A DNA stretch of 64,000 nt from Vandiemenella viatica (taxonomy: Eukaryota; Arthropoda; Insecta; Orthoptera; Morabidae). Location: NCBI GenBank assembly GCA_031002005.1, contig CM061920.1, positions 115,620,095 to 115,684,094 of the forward strand, written 5' to 3'. The position numbers and the translations under genes were made by a program. The notes below the pieces were generated by a model, which was given only the letters and a program-made list of their open reading frames with translations, had not been told where the DNA came from and searched no databases. Of the stretch, positions 11,367 to 21,880 are shown in pieces; position 1 is the stretch's first letter; each line of letters starts with the position of its first letter.

Positions 11367-11844
11367 GGTAACAGAGATTTTTTTTTTTTTTGCGTCTAGA
11401 AGATTTTCTGTACATGCCATCTTACAGTTTACCAGCCTGTAAGCTACCATGGTGGTGTAAAATGAAGATCAGTTTACACCAAAGACAGTAGTTACCAGTA
11501 ATTAATTACTGAATTTTTATTTAAGTTGTATGTTATTTTCAGCCCTACCTTAGAGGAGCAGTGTAGCAGCAAAGGCTATTTTCTTGTAAATTTGTTTGAG
11601 TGTGAAATTTCACCTTCATCAGCGTTGTGTTTACTCCACTAGTGACTTGTTGTTTTACTATCGCTGTTTTGGTTGAGAAGCTGAAGTTGTTTCCCCTTTT
11701 TTTTCCAAGTGTTACAAGTTATGTTTCTGTAGTTTCTGTTTTTTTGTTTTGAGTGTGGGAGATTTATTGGTGTTATTCCCCCCCCCCCCCCGCCCCCTCC
11801 CTTTTTCATTCAGATTCTGAATAATTCTTTTAAATCTGTGAAAA

Positions 11845-12186
11845 ATGAATACTGAAGTAATTATCGCGGAAGGAATGAGTGAGCAGACTGGGAAGGTGTC
11901 TACAATAGAAATGGCGGTGAGTCTAATGAGTCAGATGGACCAGATGGAGCAGAAGATGGATGAAAGGAATCATTCATTTAAAGAACACTTCAAGGATCTA
12001 AGAACTAACTATGCTGGACACTTCAGGACCATACATGAACAGCAACACTCCTTTGATGAACACTTCAGGGATCTAAGAGCTGTAATTGCAGACAGCTGCA
12101 ATGCTCTGCAAGCTGCAATCGTCAAAGAGATTCATAACATTCAAGAGAATTCGAGGGTTTTGCAGGACAACAGCACCTCTAAGTAA
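11845..12186 (+). CDS. Gag-like protein, N-terminal coiled-coil part
   Basis: The 113-residue frame starts shortly after the poly-C tract and is rich in Met, Glu, Gln and Lys with heptad-like spacing, suggesting a coiled coil. Residues about 47-56 and 74-83 repeat the phrase (K/D)EHF(K/R)DLR, an internal duplication. The position after a long leader in an LTR element suggests a gag N-terminus, but I recognise no specific domain. The frame at 12256 follows after 69 bp and may be the broken continuation. Confidence 0.45.
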   Translation: MNTEVIIAEGMSEQTGKVSTIEMAVSLMSQMDQMEQKMDERNHSFKEHFKDLRTNYAGHFRTIHEQQHSFDEHFRDLRAVIADSCNALQAAIVKEIHNIQENSRVLQDNSTSK

Positions 12187-12255
12187 GAGATCACGCAGCC
12201 AATAAGACCAGAGCAAGGAGAGACGAACTCTCATTCGGGAAACGTAATAAGAGTC

Positions 12256-12654
12256 ATGGAAGGTGTAGACATGGAAGATGCAGAAGTAGAAAAGAATGAA
12301 GCAGAATACTATAGTGAAGAAGAAGAGAAAGATGATGACACAGTAGAAGAAAACCGTGAACTTGAGAAGTCTGATGAATCAGGGAGGTTGCACCCAGTGG
12401 AATCCTTGGATATTTTTGAAACTTATACATCCTTTCAAATTGCTTCAGATGACAGAAAAATAAGGATGGTTCACAAACATGTTGAGATAATCACGGCCAT
12501 ATTGATGGGACCCACTCAGCTGATTTTCGCCTGTCACCGGATAAGCGATGTTACGGAAGCCATCGAGATGTTGGGAAGAATCGAAGCGCAAGTGAAGAGT
12601 GTTTGCTCTGGAAGGGGTGGAGAAGTAAGCAAGACAGAAAGTGGTCCGGATTGA
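12256..12654 (+). CDS. Acidic gag-like protein, unknown fold
   Basis: The 132-residue frame opens with a strongly acidic stretch (residues about 1-50, mostly Glu and Asp) followed by a hydrophobic/mixed segment ending AIEMLGRIEAQVKSVCSG. The latter resembles the helical end of some retrotransposon capsids. No zinc knuckle or protease follows. With the frame at 11845 it is the only coding content of the LTR element. It could be gag or an unrelated accessory protein. Confidence 0.35.
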   Translation: MEGVDMEDAEVEKNEAEYYSEEEEKDDDTVEENRELEKSDESGRLHPVESLDIFETYTSFQIASDDRKIRMVHKHVEIITAILMGPTQLIFACHRISDVTEAIEMLGRIEAQVKSVCSGRGGEVSKTESGPD

Positions 12655-13439
12655 AGAAGAATAGAGGACAGGAAAGGTATTGGTTAAAACCATTCAAAGT
12701 AAAGACACCCAGGGTGGGAAAGGTACTGGAGTGCCTAGGGGTAAGATGTATCCTGAACACCCGGTGAAACCCTCCCCATTCCTTTTGTAAATATTCATAA
12801 TTATAAATATGTTTCCTTTTTTTCCATATTAGGTATTAAATTATTTTCAGTTAGTTAATACAGTTTTATGCTTAAGATGTATCTGGAGGTCAATGACCCT
12901 TCTCATTCAACAGGTTTTTCTTCTTTATACACCATAATGTTGATGTAAGAAGCTCGGAGGGAATGTCAACCCGGTAGCTAGCGACCAAATGTTGCATTGT
13001 CCAGGTCCTGACAGACGACCCATACAGTGATAAAGTGAGCGATCAGTGTGCCAAAGAGTGAATTTCATTTAATAAAATTTGTGTGTCAGCCATTAAGTCT
13101 TAAGAAAGGACAGCAGATGTGATCACAAGATAGTAGGACAGTTTATGATGTGACTTGAACTGAATTGATGTGTCTAAACTGTAATATGTATTTTACTTGA
13201 GTTCATTGTTCAGTTTCTTATTTATTTATTTTTAATTTTTTTTTGTGCACCTATTTTCTGTATTTCCTTGTTTTTAGGACCTACCACCAACCTCTTTATG
13301 TATAAAGTGATTCATATATAACTTTGTATAGGCTGAGACTCAGATGAACTACCTAAGAACAACCTCAGCCGTTTTTAGGTCTCTGTGTTAAATTACTCAC
13401 TGTCTGTTTCTCAATTTGAACAAGAGACCTGGAAGGAGT
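12655..13439 (+). other. 3' untranslated part of the gag-only LTR element
   Basis: No coding signal is present. The region runs from the second gag-like frame to the 3' LTR and ends in the purine stretch GGAAGGAG at 13430-13437, a candidate polypurine tract. Confidence 0.5.
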
Positions 13440-14092
13440 TGTAACATTACAGAGCAATAAGCTAACAAACTGTTAAAGTTCATCTATGTCAAAGATGTCG
13501 ATAATTGATACCTATCATAAGTTCTACGTAGTACTAAACTCGGCAACGAGAATGTTGTATAAGTGTGGAGTAATGGAATTCTCCCAAGTGAAAATGGATT
13601 CCTAATTCACGCTTCCGCGCCGGAACAGAATATTGGCTGTTGTTCACGCCTCATTCGGACAGACCAAGTCGAACAAACTACATTTGGTGAGTGTATAATA
13701 AGTGTATGATGAACAGTGAACTCGCTAATAACGCCAAGTGAATGTACTTTTCACTCGAGCTGACCTGTAATCTCGGATTAATATTATTTTCAGTTGGTGG
13801 TCAGCGTATGTGTGATCGTTTTAAACAAAACAGCTGAATGAAAAACGTACTACAGCATTAATTGACTGTGTGTATTCAGTGTTACAGTACCTCGTGCAGT
13901 ATTAAATGTTTAAACTCTATAGAGAAATTAATAAACTGCTTCAAATTATGGCGACTATCCAGCTGTGGCGACCACGTTGTATAAATAAGTTTAAACGAAG
14001 TCCTAAACCTTTCCTTTAGATTGGTCAGAATACTAGTGTACAGTGACTATCATTTTCATTAATTAATAACCCAGTAAAATGTATGTTTTACA
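13440..14092 (+). repeat. 3' LTR of the gag-only element
   Basis: The 653-bp copy starts TGTAACATTACAGAG and ends ATGTTTTACA. It aligns to the 5' LTR across the piggyBac insertion point and is therefore the empty-site reference for that insertion. It is followed by AGTG, matching the bases before the 5' LTR. Confidence 0.75.
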
Positions 14093-14096
14093 AGTG

Positions 14097-15475
14097 GACT
14101 TGTTTAGTGAATCGCAGAGTGATAATAAGAACAACTGGACAGTGATTTTTGTCATAAATAACTATTTTTGTGATTATAAGTAGCATTAAGAGGGGCAGTT
14201 TATTTTTCTGAGCAAAGTCACTGACACAACTGTATGCCAGTATTTATGAGCAACTGCTTCAAGGACAAGACTGCTACTGTGTAATTTTTGTAGGAACATC
14301 ATTACCAGCATGGATATATGCGGAGGGTTTATAAAGTCTATGCATTATTCATCTGACAGTCACGTGCGTGTCCAGCCAATGACAGAAGCCCTTTCCCCAT
14401 CCCGAGACACAGAGAAGCCAGTTTGAATGGAAGTGTTAAGAGCAGTTGGTAATGTGTAATTTTGGCGAGTAGTTCAGTAACCATTGTATAACTACAGTAT
14501 TAAGCACATTTTATCACTTCTCCACCCTCTGATGGTTCAGAAATGCAACTATCATTACTTAGATCAAATGATCCACTATTTCCCATTATCAGAGCACTTC
14601 TGAAACGTGTAGCAATTTATAACCTTGGAAGTGAATAACCTCTGTACTTTATGTCTTCATCCAATTTTCTGCACTAAATCTAACTTAACATCTCTTTAAA
14701 CTCATTCCAAAGGTGGTAACAATAGCTAAGTTATTTCTAAGTCTCTATTTTTTCATTGCTAAATTCTGACAGATGTCAACTGGACTTCCTGCAACTTCAG
14801 AGGGTAGTAACTGATCTGGAGCAGAACAGTTCTGGGGTACGTTGTGTCACTTTGCTCTGTCAACCATGTGACACAACCTCAAGCAGGTTAGCAGTTGTGG
14901 TGTACTATTATGCCATTCTAATTTGGATGAAGATCCAGTTAACATAGTGGAGGAATGCAACTATTTTGTTTCACTATGACAAGTTCAGAGACTAATCAGC
15001 CAGCTGTGCAGACATCACATTTCTATTGAAGCCAGCAACAGCCACTAGTAGTGCCATTGTCAAGCCAGAAGGTCGATACCAAGTGTAGTGTGCTATTCAA
15101 ATCATCACTGCAAGAGGAGTAACAAAAACAGTGAGTAGAGTGCAAAGTAGTGTATAACAAGTGTTAACCATGGCTACTGACAGAATGACAAGTGTTGACA
15201 GTGTGCATAAATCAAGTGATGTAAAAAATTTCTGTTGCACTAAAATTAATTCTGAGACAAAAATGATTTGTGTTGCATTATTGATAATGTATCAACAGTC
15301 TTTTCATTGGTACATGTAGAAGAGCATGATGTATTGTTACAATTTGTCCGTACTAAGATGGTGTGTAACATCAGATCAAAATTGTTGGTACAAGAAAAAC
15401 AAAAGATTGGCCTTCAGCCAAAGCTATTTTAATAATAAACTATGGAGAGCAGCAATCCCTAGATTATTGTGTATA
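14097..15475. other. No recognisable gene
   Basis: Short open frames at 14756-14947 and 15326-15511 lack domains. The segment around 14835-14880 and 14955-15010 resembles 26199-26285 (shared phrases such as TCAACCATG and ATTTTGTTTCAC), suggesting an old unclassified repeat. Nothing else is supported. Confidence 0.4.
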
Positions 15476-16875
15476 TCAGCTATTCTTAGCCTGACAGGAC
15501 TGGGTAATTGATAGCTGAATGGGCACCTTGTGTTGATTGTGATGCTCTCTCTGTTGCCTATTTGCACACAGGCTTTTGTGCATTTTGGTCTTGCTGATTA
15601 AGGATCCTGGTACATTTCTTCGTTCTAGGCAATCCCAAATTTTTGCTCTTGCTATGCTATCATAGGCCTTTTCGACATCAAGGAAGACCATGATGATTTC
15701 CTTACCCCTTTCTAGATGTTTTTCAATGAACATTCTTGCTGCAAAGATCAAGTCTGTAGTACGTCTTCCTGGTCTGAAACCAAGTTGCTCATCCTCTAAT
15801 AAGATTTTCAGGTGTCTTCGTAACCTTTTCTCAATCACTTTTTCCAAAATCTTCAATCCATGGGACACAAGTGTGATTCCACGATAATTTCCACTTTTTT
15901 CTCTGTTTTGTTAAATATGGGTATTATTACAACCTTAGGCAAATCCTGTGGGATCTTATTGTCCTCCCAAATGGCATTTAACACCCTATACAATTAATGG
16001 ATCCCATTCATCCCCGCTGCTTTTATCATGTCTTGAGTTAACCTCGTCGTAACCACTTGATTTACTTTTCTTCATGGATTTCAAGGCAGTTTCCACATCA
16101 GACAAGGTTATAGGGGGTTCTGCATGTTGCATGGCTTCTGTCTCAGTAAGCTCTTTTAAATCCCTGGAATATGTATTCACTGCATCACCATTTAACAGTT
16201 TATCAAAATACTGTCCCATTTCTTCCCTGATCTTTCCTATATTCCTTATCACTACTCCCTTGTTATCCTCTAAAGCTTTCACTGATTCTTGCTGTCCTCT
16301 CCTATTTTTAACTGTTTTGTATAACAGCTTTTTATTTCCACTTCTTCAAGTTTCAGGGAAAGTTCCTCCAACTTCTTGTTTTTCTCATTCTCAATTATTC
16401 GTTTGACCATAAGTTTGTGCTCTCTATAAACCTAAGCCAGTGATCAAATCTCTTACTCATCTCTCTGGGTATCAACCTTCTGTTTTTCAATCTCTTTGCC
16501 TTATTTGTCAGTTGAATAGCTGCCTTGACTTCCATATTCCACCAATCACTTTCCTTACCCCAAACCATATTACCTGTCATACTACATACTTCTTTTGCCT
16601 CTTGAACAAGAGTCTTCCTTCCCACACTTTGTCTCATTTTTTGAAACTTTTCCCCTGATTCTTCTTTGATACTATTCCTGCTTCGGAGTTTTCTCCAGTT
16701 CCTATACCTTAATTTTAGACTTTTTCTCAGCCTTTGTATTGTACAATTTAATTCTTGTTATCACAGATACAATTAATCTATGATCACTGTCTAAACTCTC
16801 ACAAGGAATGACTTTGACATCCAAAATTTGCCTTTCTGTCTTCTCCATTGTTATAACGGGGTCAATCATCATTTT
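15476..16875 (-). pseudogene. Non-LTR retrotransposon ORF2 fragment (EN end to RT)
   Basis: On the minus strand, reading from 16875 down, the order is: the endonuclease C-terminal motif ESLDSDHRLIV near 16765-16800; a linker with WWNMEVKAA near 16530; then reverse transcriptase motifs from 16250, including KSMKKSKSSGYDEV (16025-16085), LGFRPGRRTTDLIFAAR (near 15730-15790) and FLDVEKAYDSI (near 15655-15690), which holds the first catalytic Asp. The sequence stops before the YxDD motif. Frames are split by at least three breaks. It is a dead fragment truncated at both ends, and the clade is not certain by eye. Confidence 0.75.
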
Positions 16876-17300
16876 GTATTTTCAATCCATTAATATGAAT
16901 GGAATTATTTATTCTGGGTCATCTCAGTTTAATAAACTTCCTAAAAGTATAAAACCATTTTTGGATAATAAATATGTATTTACATAAAAACTGATGGATT
17001 ATCTTATTGGAAACTCATTCTATTCCATTTGAGAATTTCTACAAAAGAATGAATTGTATCTAATATCACTTCTGCAAATTTTAGTTGTAAAAATTAATGT
17101 TTAGTTTTTCTCTTTTCTTTTATCGTCTTTGTAATATATAATATTTTTAACTATAATTATTATTCATATTTTATTTATATATTGTAACCATGACATCTTT
17201 TACATCCCAGAGGTCCTTCCTCAGCAGTGATCTTTAGAACAAAGGTCACATAGAACTCTGCGATCTTTAAAGCCCATATTACATGAGGAGACCAACTACA
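16876..17300. other. No recognisable feature
   Basis: AT-rich sequence between a LINE fragment and a hAT transposon. I see no coding or repeat signal. Confidence 0.4.
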
Positions 17301-17422
17301 TACTAGAACAGTGTTTTTCAATCTGTGGGTCGCGACCCCTAGGGGGGTCGCGAAGCTTTACTCGGGGGGTCGCGGGCTGAATGAAAAATTAAAGGTTCTA
17401 CCACTACAATCAAAACACAATT

Positions 17423-19368
17423 TTAGTGAAAAGGAAGGGCTTGTTTATTTTTCAAAAGTTTATCAAATCGTGGTGCTATTTTTGAAACGTTAATAATCAA
17501 ATCATTTTCTAATTGCAGTCTATTTCTCTTTTTAGTTTTAATGTCTACCATTGCAGAAAATGTTAGTTCACACAAGTATGAAGTGGCGAATGGCACTAAT
17601 AATTTTAGAGCTTCCCTTGCCAGCTCTGGGTATTCATGTTTTCTTTTCATCCAAAATACGTCGATACTTTGCGAATTAAATTCCATTTTAAGCATGCCAT
17701 CAGCAGCTAAATCTATAAGACATTCTTTCATATTTGTGGTGACATCAGCCAGATCTATTGACTTGTCTAAAAAATGGTTTAAAATCCATCTACCCCCATT
17801 GTCAGCTTCAGAATGCCAGTCTGGAAAGTATGTCATAAGTTTCTCTTGTAAATTATGCAAGCTCTGTATCATGCAAGGAATGTGAGCCCTTACTACGAGA
17901 TGCGTTATCTTCAACAATCTTCTGAACACACGGAAAAGACTCGAATATACTGTTTTGCAGAGAGGTTAACCACAAACGAAGTTTTGCGTGAAATGCTTTG
18001 ACTTTATCTTTAGCTGTTAAAATATTTTCTTCTCTACCTTGGAGGTTCTTGTTCAAATTATTAAGGTGGTTAAAAAGATCTGCCAAAAATGCTAATTTCA
18101 ATAGCCAAATAGGGTCAGAAAAACGATTAGCATATTCAGATCTTGTAAGAACATTAACAATTCAGCTCTCAGTTCTAGAACTCTTGTCAATACCTTTCCT
18201 TTGCATAGCCACCTGACTTCTGTGTGATAAAGGAGATTTTGATGAAGCGAGCCCATATCTTCACAAACGATTCTGAATAGCCGGGTTTGCAAGGCTTTAC
18301 CTTTGATAGAATTCACAATTTTTATTACCTCCTTTTATTACCTCATTTAAATCAGAAGATACTACCTTAGCAGCTAGAGCCGGTTGATGAAGAAAACAGT
18401 GTGTCCAGGATATGTTTGGCATTATCGATTTTAATTTCGCAATGAGTCCACTATTTTTGCCAGTCATAGCTTTAGCGCCATCGCTACAAATAGCGATACA
18501 TTTTTTCCAATCAATATCGTAGTCGCAAGTGCTTTCTAAAAACATATCGTACAAACACTAGCCAGATGTGTTTGCAGGAAGTGCTTTGCAAAATAAGATT
18601 TCTTCCATGATATTGTCACCTGCTTCAAAGCGCACAAATACTACAAACTGAACACAATCGGAAATATCTGTAGATTCGTCAAACTGTAAAGCAAAATGTT
18701 GGCTGTTCTTTAATTTTTCGATTACTTGTTCTTGAATATCATAAGTTTTTCGGCAATCGTATTTGATTTCCCTGCTTTAGCAACTCGATATGCGACTTTA
18801 TAGCTAGCTAATAATGCTGACTCATTGACACTGGATGCCTGAAAATAAACCAGACAATATAAAAGTGAGTGTGAAATAGTCAATAAAAATTAAGCATGCG
18901 AAACCTTTGCAAACCAAAATTAAGTATAATAAAATTTGTATGCAAACAGCAAAGAAATAAACATCATAAGACATCAACAGTAGAGATAGCAACAATTAGA
19001 ATAAACTCGACTTGATTCGGTTATCCATGCTAAAATTAAATTAATAAAACGATTTTATTACCTGAATTATAGTATTTTGCTGCTGACCAAGAGCTTTCAA
19101 CTTTCGTTCAAAGAAATCCAACGGCTTATCGGCTTCTGTTTGATGCTTGGTTGTGAGATGCCGCATAAGCTTTGACGGTTTCATACTCTCACGTGATAAA
19201 ACATCGCCACAAATTACACATTGAGGTTTATTATTTATGACTGTGAACCCCTATTTCAAATAACTGTCATCGTAATGTCTATTTTTTTTCGGGTTTGATT
19301 CAAAACTACCGCTATTGACACTCGTACCACATGTTGAAGGCTGCGATCTTTTTGAGAAACTTATCCAT
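17423..19368 (-). pseudogene. hAT transposase with BED zinc finger and intron, broken
   Basis: The gene starts with ATG at 19366-19368 (MDKFLKK). A frameshift follows within about 10 codons, then a TAG near 19254. A BED-type finger reads CVICGDVLSRESM with a downstream LMRHLTTKH. An intron at 18839-19061 has perfect GT-AG ends. Exon 2 carries the RNase-H-like core: FDESTDIS (first Asp, near 18670), CSDGAKAMTGKNSG (second Asp, near 18470), and the dimerisation region ending TSYLCELTFSAM with KRNRL near 17530-17570. Further frameshifts separate the pieces at 18098-18316, 17853-18101 and 17423-17929. It is a decayed member of the family that gave rise to vertebrate ZBED5/SCAND3 genes. Confidence 0.9.
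18839..19061 (-). other. Intron of the hAT transposase
   Basis: On the minus strand the exon ends NTIIQ, followed by GTAATA. The intron ends TTTTCAG and the reading continues with ASSVNES. The length is 223 bp. Both junctions keep frame. Confidence 0.8.
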
Positions 19369-19780
19369 TTTACAAACGCGCGGAGCAAGTGAAAAAACCA
19401 AAGAATGACATCCGTACTTGTTGACTGCACTTAATTGAATTGAGTGAGCTGAGAGTTGAAACAAAAGAACATTGCTGTGTGGCAACGTCGCCGTCTCCGA
19501 CACAGTTTGACCCGCGCGAATTTGCGTCCTAGTTCATAGCCTTACCAACTTACCTCGTACTTACTTTCAAAAGTCTCGCGGTTTCTTGCAGAGTGTAGAT
19601 CTGGATAATATGAAAGTGTACCAAAATAGAAAAAAAAAAACATCTACGTAGTAATTTAATTAAATTATTTCTTTGTCTTCTATGATGTGTCGCGGTCGGG
19701 GGGGGGGGGGGGGTCGCCAGATATTTTCAACTTGTAAAGGGGTCGCGAAATCAAAAAGAATGAAAAACACTGTACTAGAA

Positions 19781-20269
19781 CAAGAAATTATCGCAGAACT
19801 AGACACCCCAGGCCAAAATTTCGCAAATAAAATAGGATGAATAGTGAGGTTGAATGCTTGTAATATAATGAAAAGTAGAACAGCACTTTTTAGCAAATTT
19901 TTATTTTGTTTAGTGTAATAGGTGTAAAATACTTATAACATATTACGAAACATAAAAATTTAAAACACAGTGTTTGTATTACAAACTGTCACCGACCTTC
20001 ACGGAATAAAATGCACACAGCTTATCAACATCTTTGTGATGTGTGTTGCTGTGCAATTAAAATGTTTACATTGGAATTGTAAAGCAAAACAAAAATGTTT
20101 CCGTAACAGAAAAAAATATGCGAGAAGCTACTTATTTTACAAAAAACAGTTTACTGACATCTCTCTGAAATCTGCTGCTGCATTCAAGTGCCTTGGTTCT
20201 GAACAGTCTCATACGCGCAACCACTTTAAGCATCAATTTCGAATAATTCTTTCTTAATTTATGATTTTG
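19781..20269. other. No recognisable gene
   Basis: AT-rich sequence between the hAT element and the satellite. The 95-residue frame at 19970-20257 is Cys- and Lys-rich with no recognisable domain, and I treat it as chance. Confidence 0.4.
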
Positions 20270-21870
20270 CCTAATTGTAGACCTTAATCTCTAAAACGAT
20301 ATATCATTTATCAATTTTGGTTAGGTATTGAAGGAGATAAATTACTCATAATTAAAAAAAAACACACACATTGCAGGAATAATATTAATACCTTTGCCCT
20401 TTAAGTGTTAAATTCAAAAAAATTCCTTTTATAAAATATGGTGTTACCAAAGCAGACATCTTGGTCTTTAAAATGATACCTCATTTATCAATTTTCGTTA
20501 GGTATCAAGGGAGGTAACTGGCTCGTGACAGAAAATGTATTATACTTTTTCCCTGAAAAAATTCCTTTATTAAAAAAATGGTGTAAATACCAAATACCTT
20601 ACAAAGGCCTCATTCAATTTAAATGATACCTCATTTATCAGTTTTGTTTAATTATCAACGGAGATTAAAGACTGGAGACACAAAAAATGCAATTTACAAA
20701 TACTGCTATTTTTGCCTCTTAAGGGTTCAATTCAGAAAATTCCAATCTTAAAATATAAATTTGACCACAGTGGAGATATTAATCTATAGAATGATGCCTC
20801 ATTCATCTATTTTGATTATATTTTAATGGAGATAAACAAAAAAAATTGCATTTAAGAACCATTGATAATTTTTCCCTTGAAGGGTAGAATTCCAAAAATT
20901 TCTTTCTTAATATTTTATTTCACCAAATCGGAGACATTACTCTTCATAATCCTACTTCATTTATCGATTTCGGTTAGATATCCAGGGAAATAAATGGCTC
21001 GAGACACAAAAAACGAATTTTAGAAATATTCACATTTTTGCCCTTTAAGGGTCGAATCGCGAAAAACCCCTTATTAAAATATAATGTTACCACGGTGGAG
21101 ACCTTAATCTTTAATAAGATACCTCATTTATCTATACCGGTTTGATGTGAAGGGAGATAAATGGCTCGTGACACAAAAACACGTTGCAGAAAGTTTAATA
21201 CTTTTGCCCTTTAAGAATCGAAGTCCGAAAAATTCCTGATTTAATATATGATGCCACCAAAGCTGAGATATAATCTTTAAAGTAACACTTCATTAAATGA
21301 TTTCAGATACGTATCCAGGGAGATAAATGACATGTAACACAAAATACAGCAGTTTAGAAATATTGACATTTTTGCCCTTTAAGGGTGGAATTCTGACAAT
21401 TTCCTTTCCTAAAATATGATGTTACTATGATTGAGACATTAATCTTTGATATGATATCTCACATATCTATATCAGTTAGATAGGAAGGGAGATAAATGGC
21501 TCACGACACAAAAACGCTTTGCAGAAATATTAATACTTTGGCCCTTTAAGTGTCGAATTCTGAAAATTCCTGTCTTAATATATGATGCCACGAAAGCGGA
21601 TATCTTAGTCTTTAAAATGATACTGCATTAAATGATTTCAGATAGGTATCCAGGGAGATAAATGACACTTAACACAAAAAACAGCAGTTTAGAAATATTG
21701 ACATTTTTACCCCTTAAGGGTTGAATTTCGAAAAATTCCTTTTTTAAAATATGATATGACCAATGTGGTGGCCATAAGTTTTAATATGACACCTCATTAA
21801 TTGATTTCGGTTAAGTATGAAGGGAGATAATGGCTTGTGACAAAAAATTACCTTATAGAAATAATATAGA
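20270..21870 (+). repeat. Satellite array, about ten ~167-bp monomers
   Basis: An anchor phrase (T)CATTTATC or a close variant recurs at about 20304, 20481, 20631, 20799, 20957, 21124, 21290, 21459, 21625 and 21794, spaced 150-177 bp and mostly 166-169. Each monomer also carries GGGAGATAAATGGCTC-like, TTTTGCCCTTTAAGGG-like and AAAATATGATGTTACC-like blocks. From about 21124 on, monomers alternate between two subtypes (TATCTATA versus TAAATGATTTCAGATA after the anchor), giving a higher-order dimer of about 335 bp. Monomers are well diverged. Confidence 0.88.
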
Positions 21871-21880
21871 TGATTAAACA

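Larger units (their letters stand above)
9236..11844. other. Non-coding leader region with several inverted repeats
   Basis: No credible gene lies in this 2.6-kb stretch between the PBS and the gag-like frame. It contains a 334-bp segment bounded by 17-bp inverted repeats (9762-10095), a duplicated 150-bp block (10292/10442), a long hairpin (11254-11366) and a poly-C tract near 11780. The open frames at 10506-10917 and 11075-11450 have no recognisable domain, and the latter lie across the hairpin. Confidence 0.5.
6670..14092 (+). mobile_element. Gag-only gypsy-type LTR retrotransposon, LTRs paired
   Basis: Two copies of one LTR, both starting TGTAACATTAC, lie at 6670 and 13440 and both end TTTTACA. 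The 4 bp AGTG occur just before the first (6666-6669) and just after the second (14093-14096), consistent with the 4-bp duplication typical of gypsy elements. A primer-binding-site-like TGG follows the first LTR. The purine stretch GGAAGGAG lies just before the second, and no such tract lies before the first, which fits 5' and 3' roles. The interior (about 4.2 kb) codes at most for gag-like proteins. No reverse transcriptase or integrase is visible, so the element must have been mobilised in trans. The right end of the 5' LTR is slightly uncertain because a similar palindromic motif recurs near 9357-9373. Confidence 0.7.
17309..19772 (-). mobile_element. Complete hAT transposon (ZBED5/SCAND3-like)
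   Basis: The 2,464-bp element starts CAGTGTTTTTCA and ends TGAAAAACACTG, with inner GGGGTCGCGA repeats on both sides. It is flanked by the identical 8-bp duplication TACTAGAA at 17301-17308 and 19773-19780, the hAT signature. A single transposase gene lies on the minus strand. A long poly-G run (about 19697-19714) sits near its 5' end. The clean duplication suggests a fairly recent insertion, though the gene is broken. Confidence 0.92.

Noticed and set aside
11075..11450. Two minus-strand frames of 65 and 90 residues
   Set aside because: They run through the 113-bp hairpin and have no recognisable domain.
14756..15511. Short frames of 60-63 residues
   Set aside because: No domain, no splice context and a composition equal to background.
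20270..21870. CRISPR-like array
   Set aside because: Monomers of ~167 bp are contiguous and diverged with no unique spacers, and the DNA is eukaryotic. It is a satellite.
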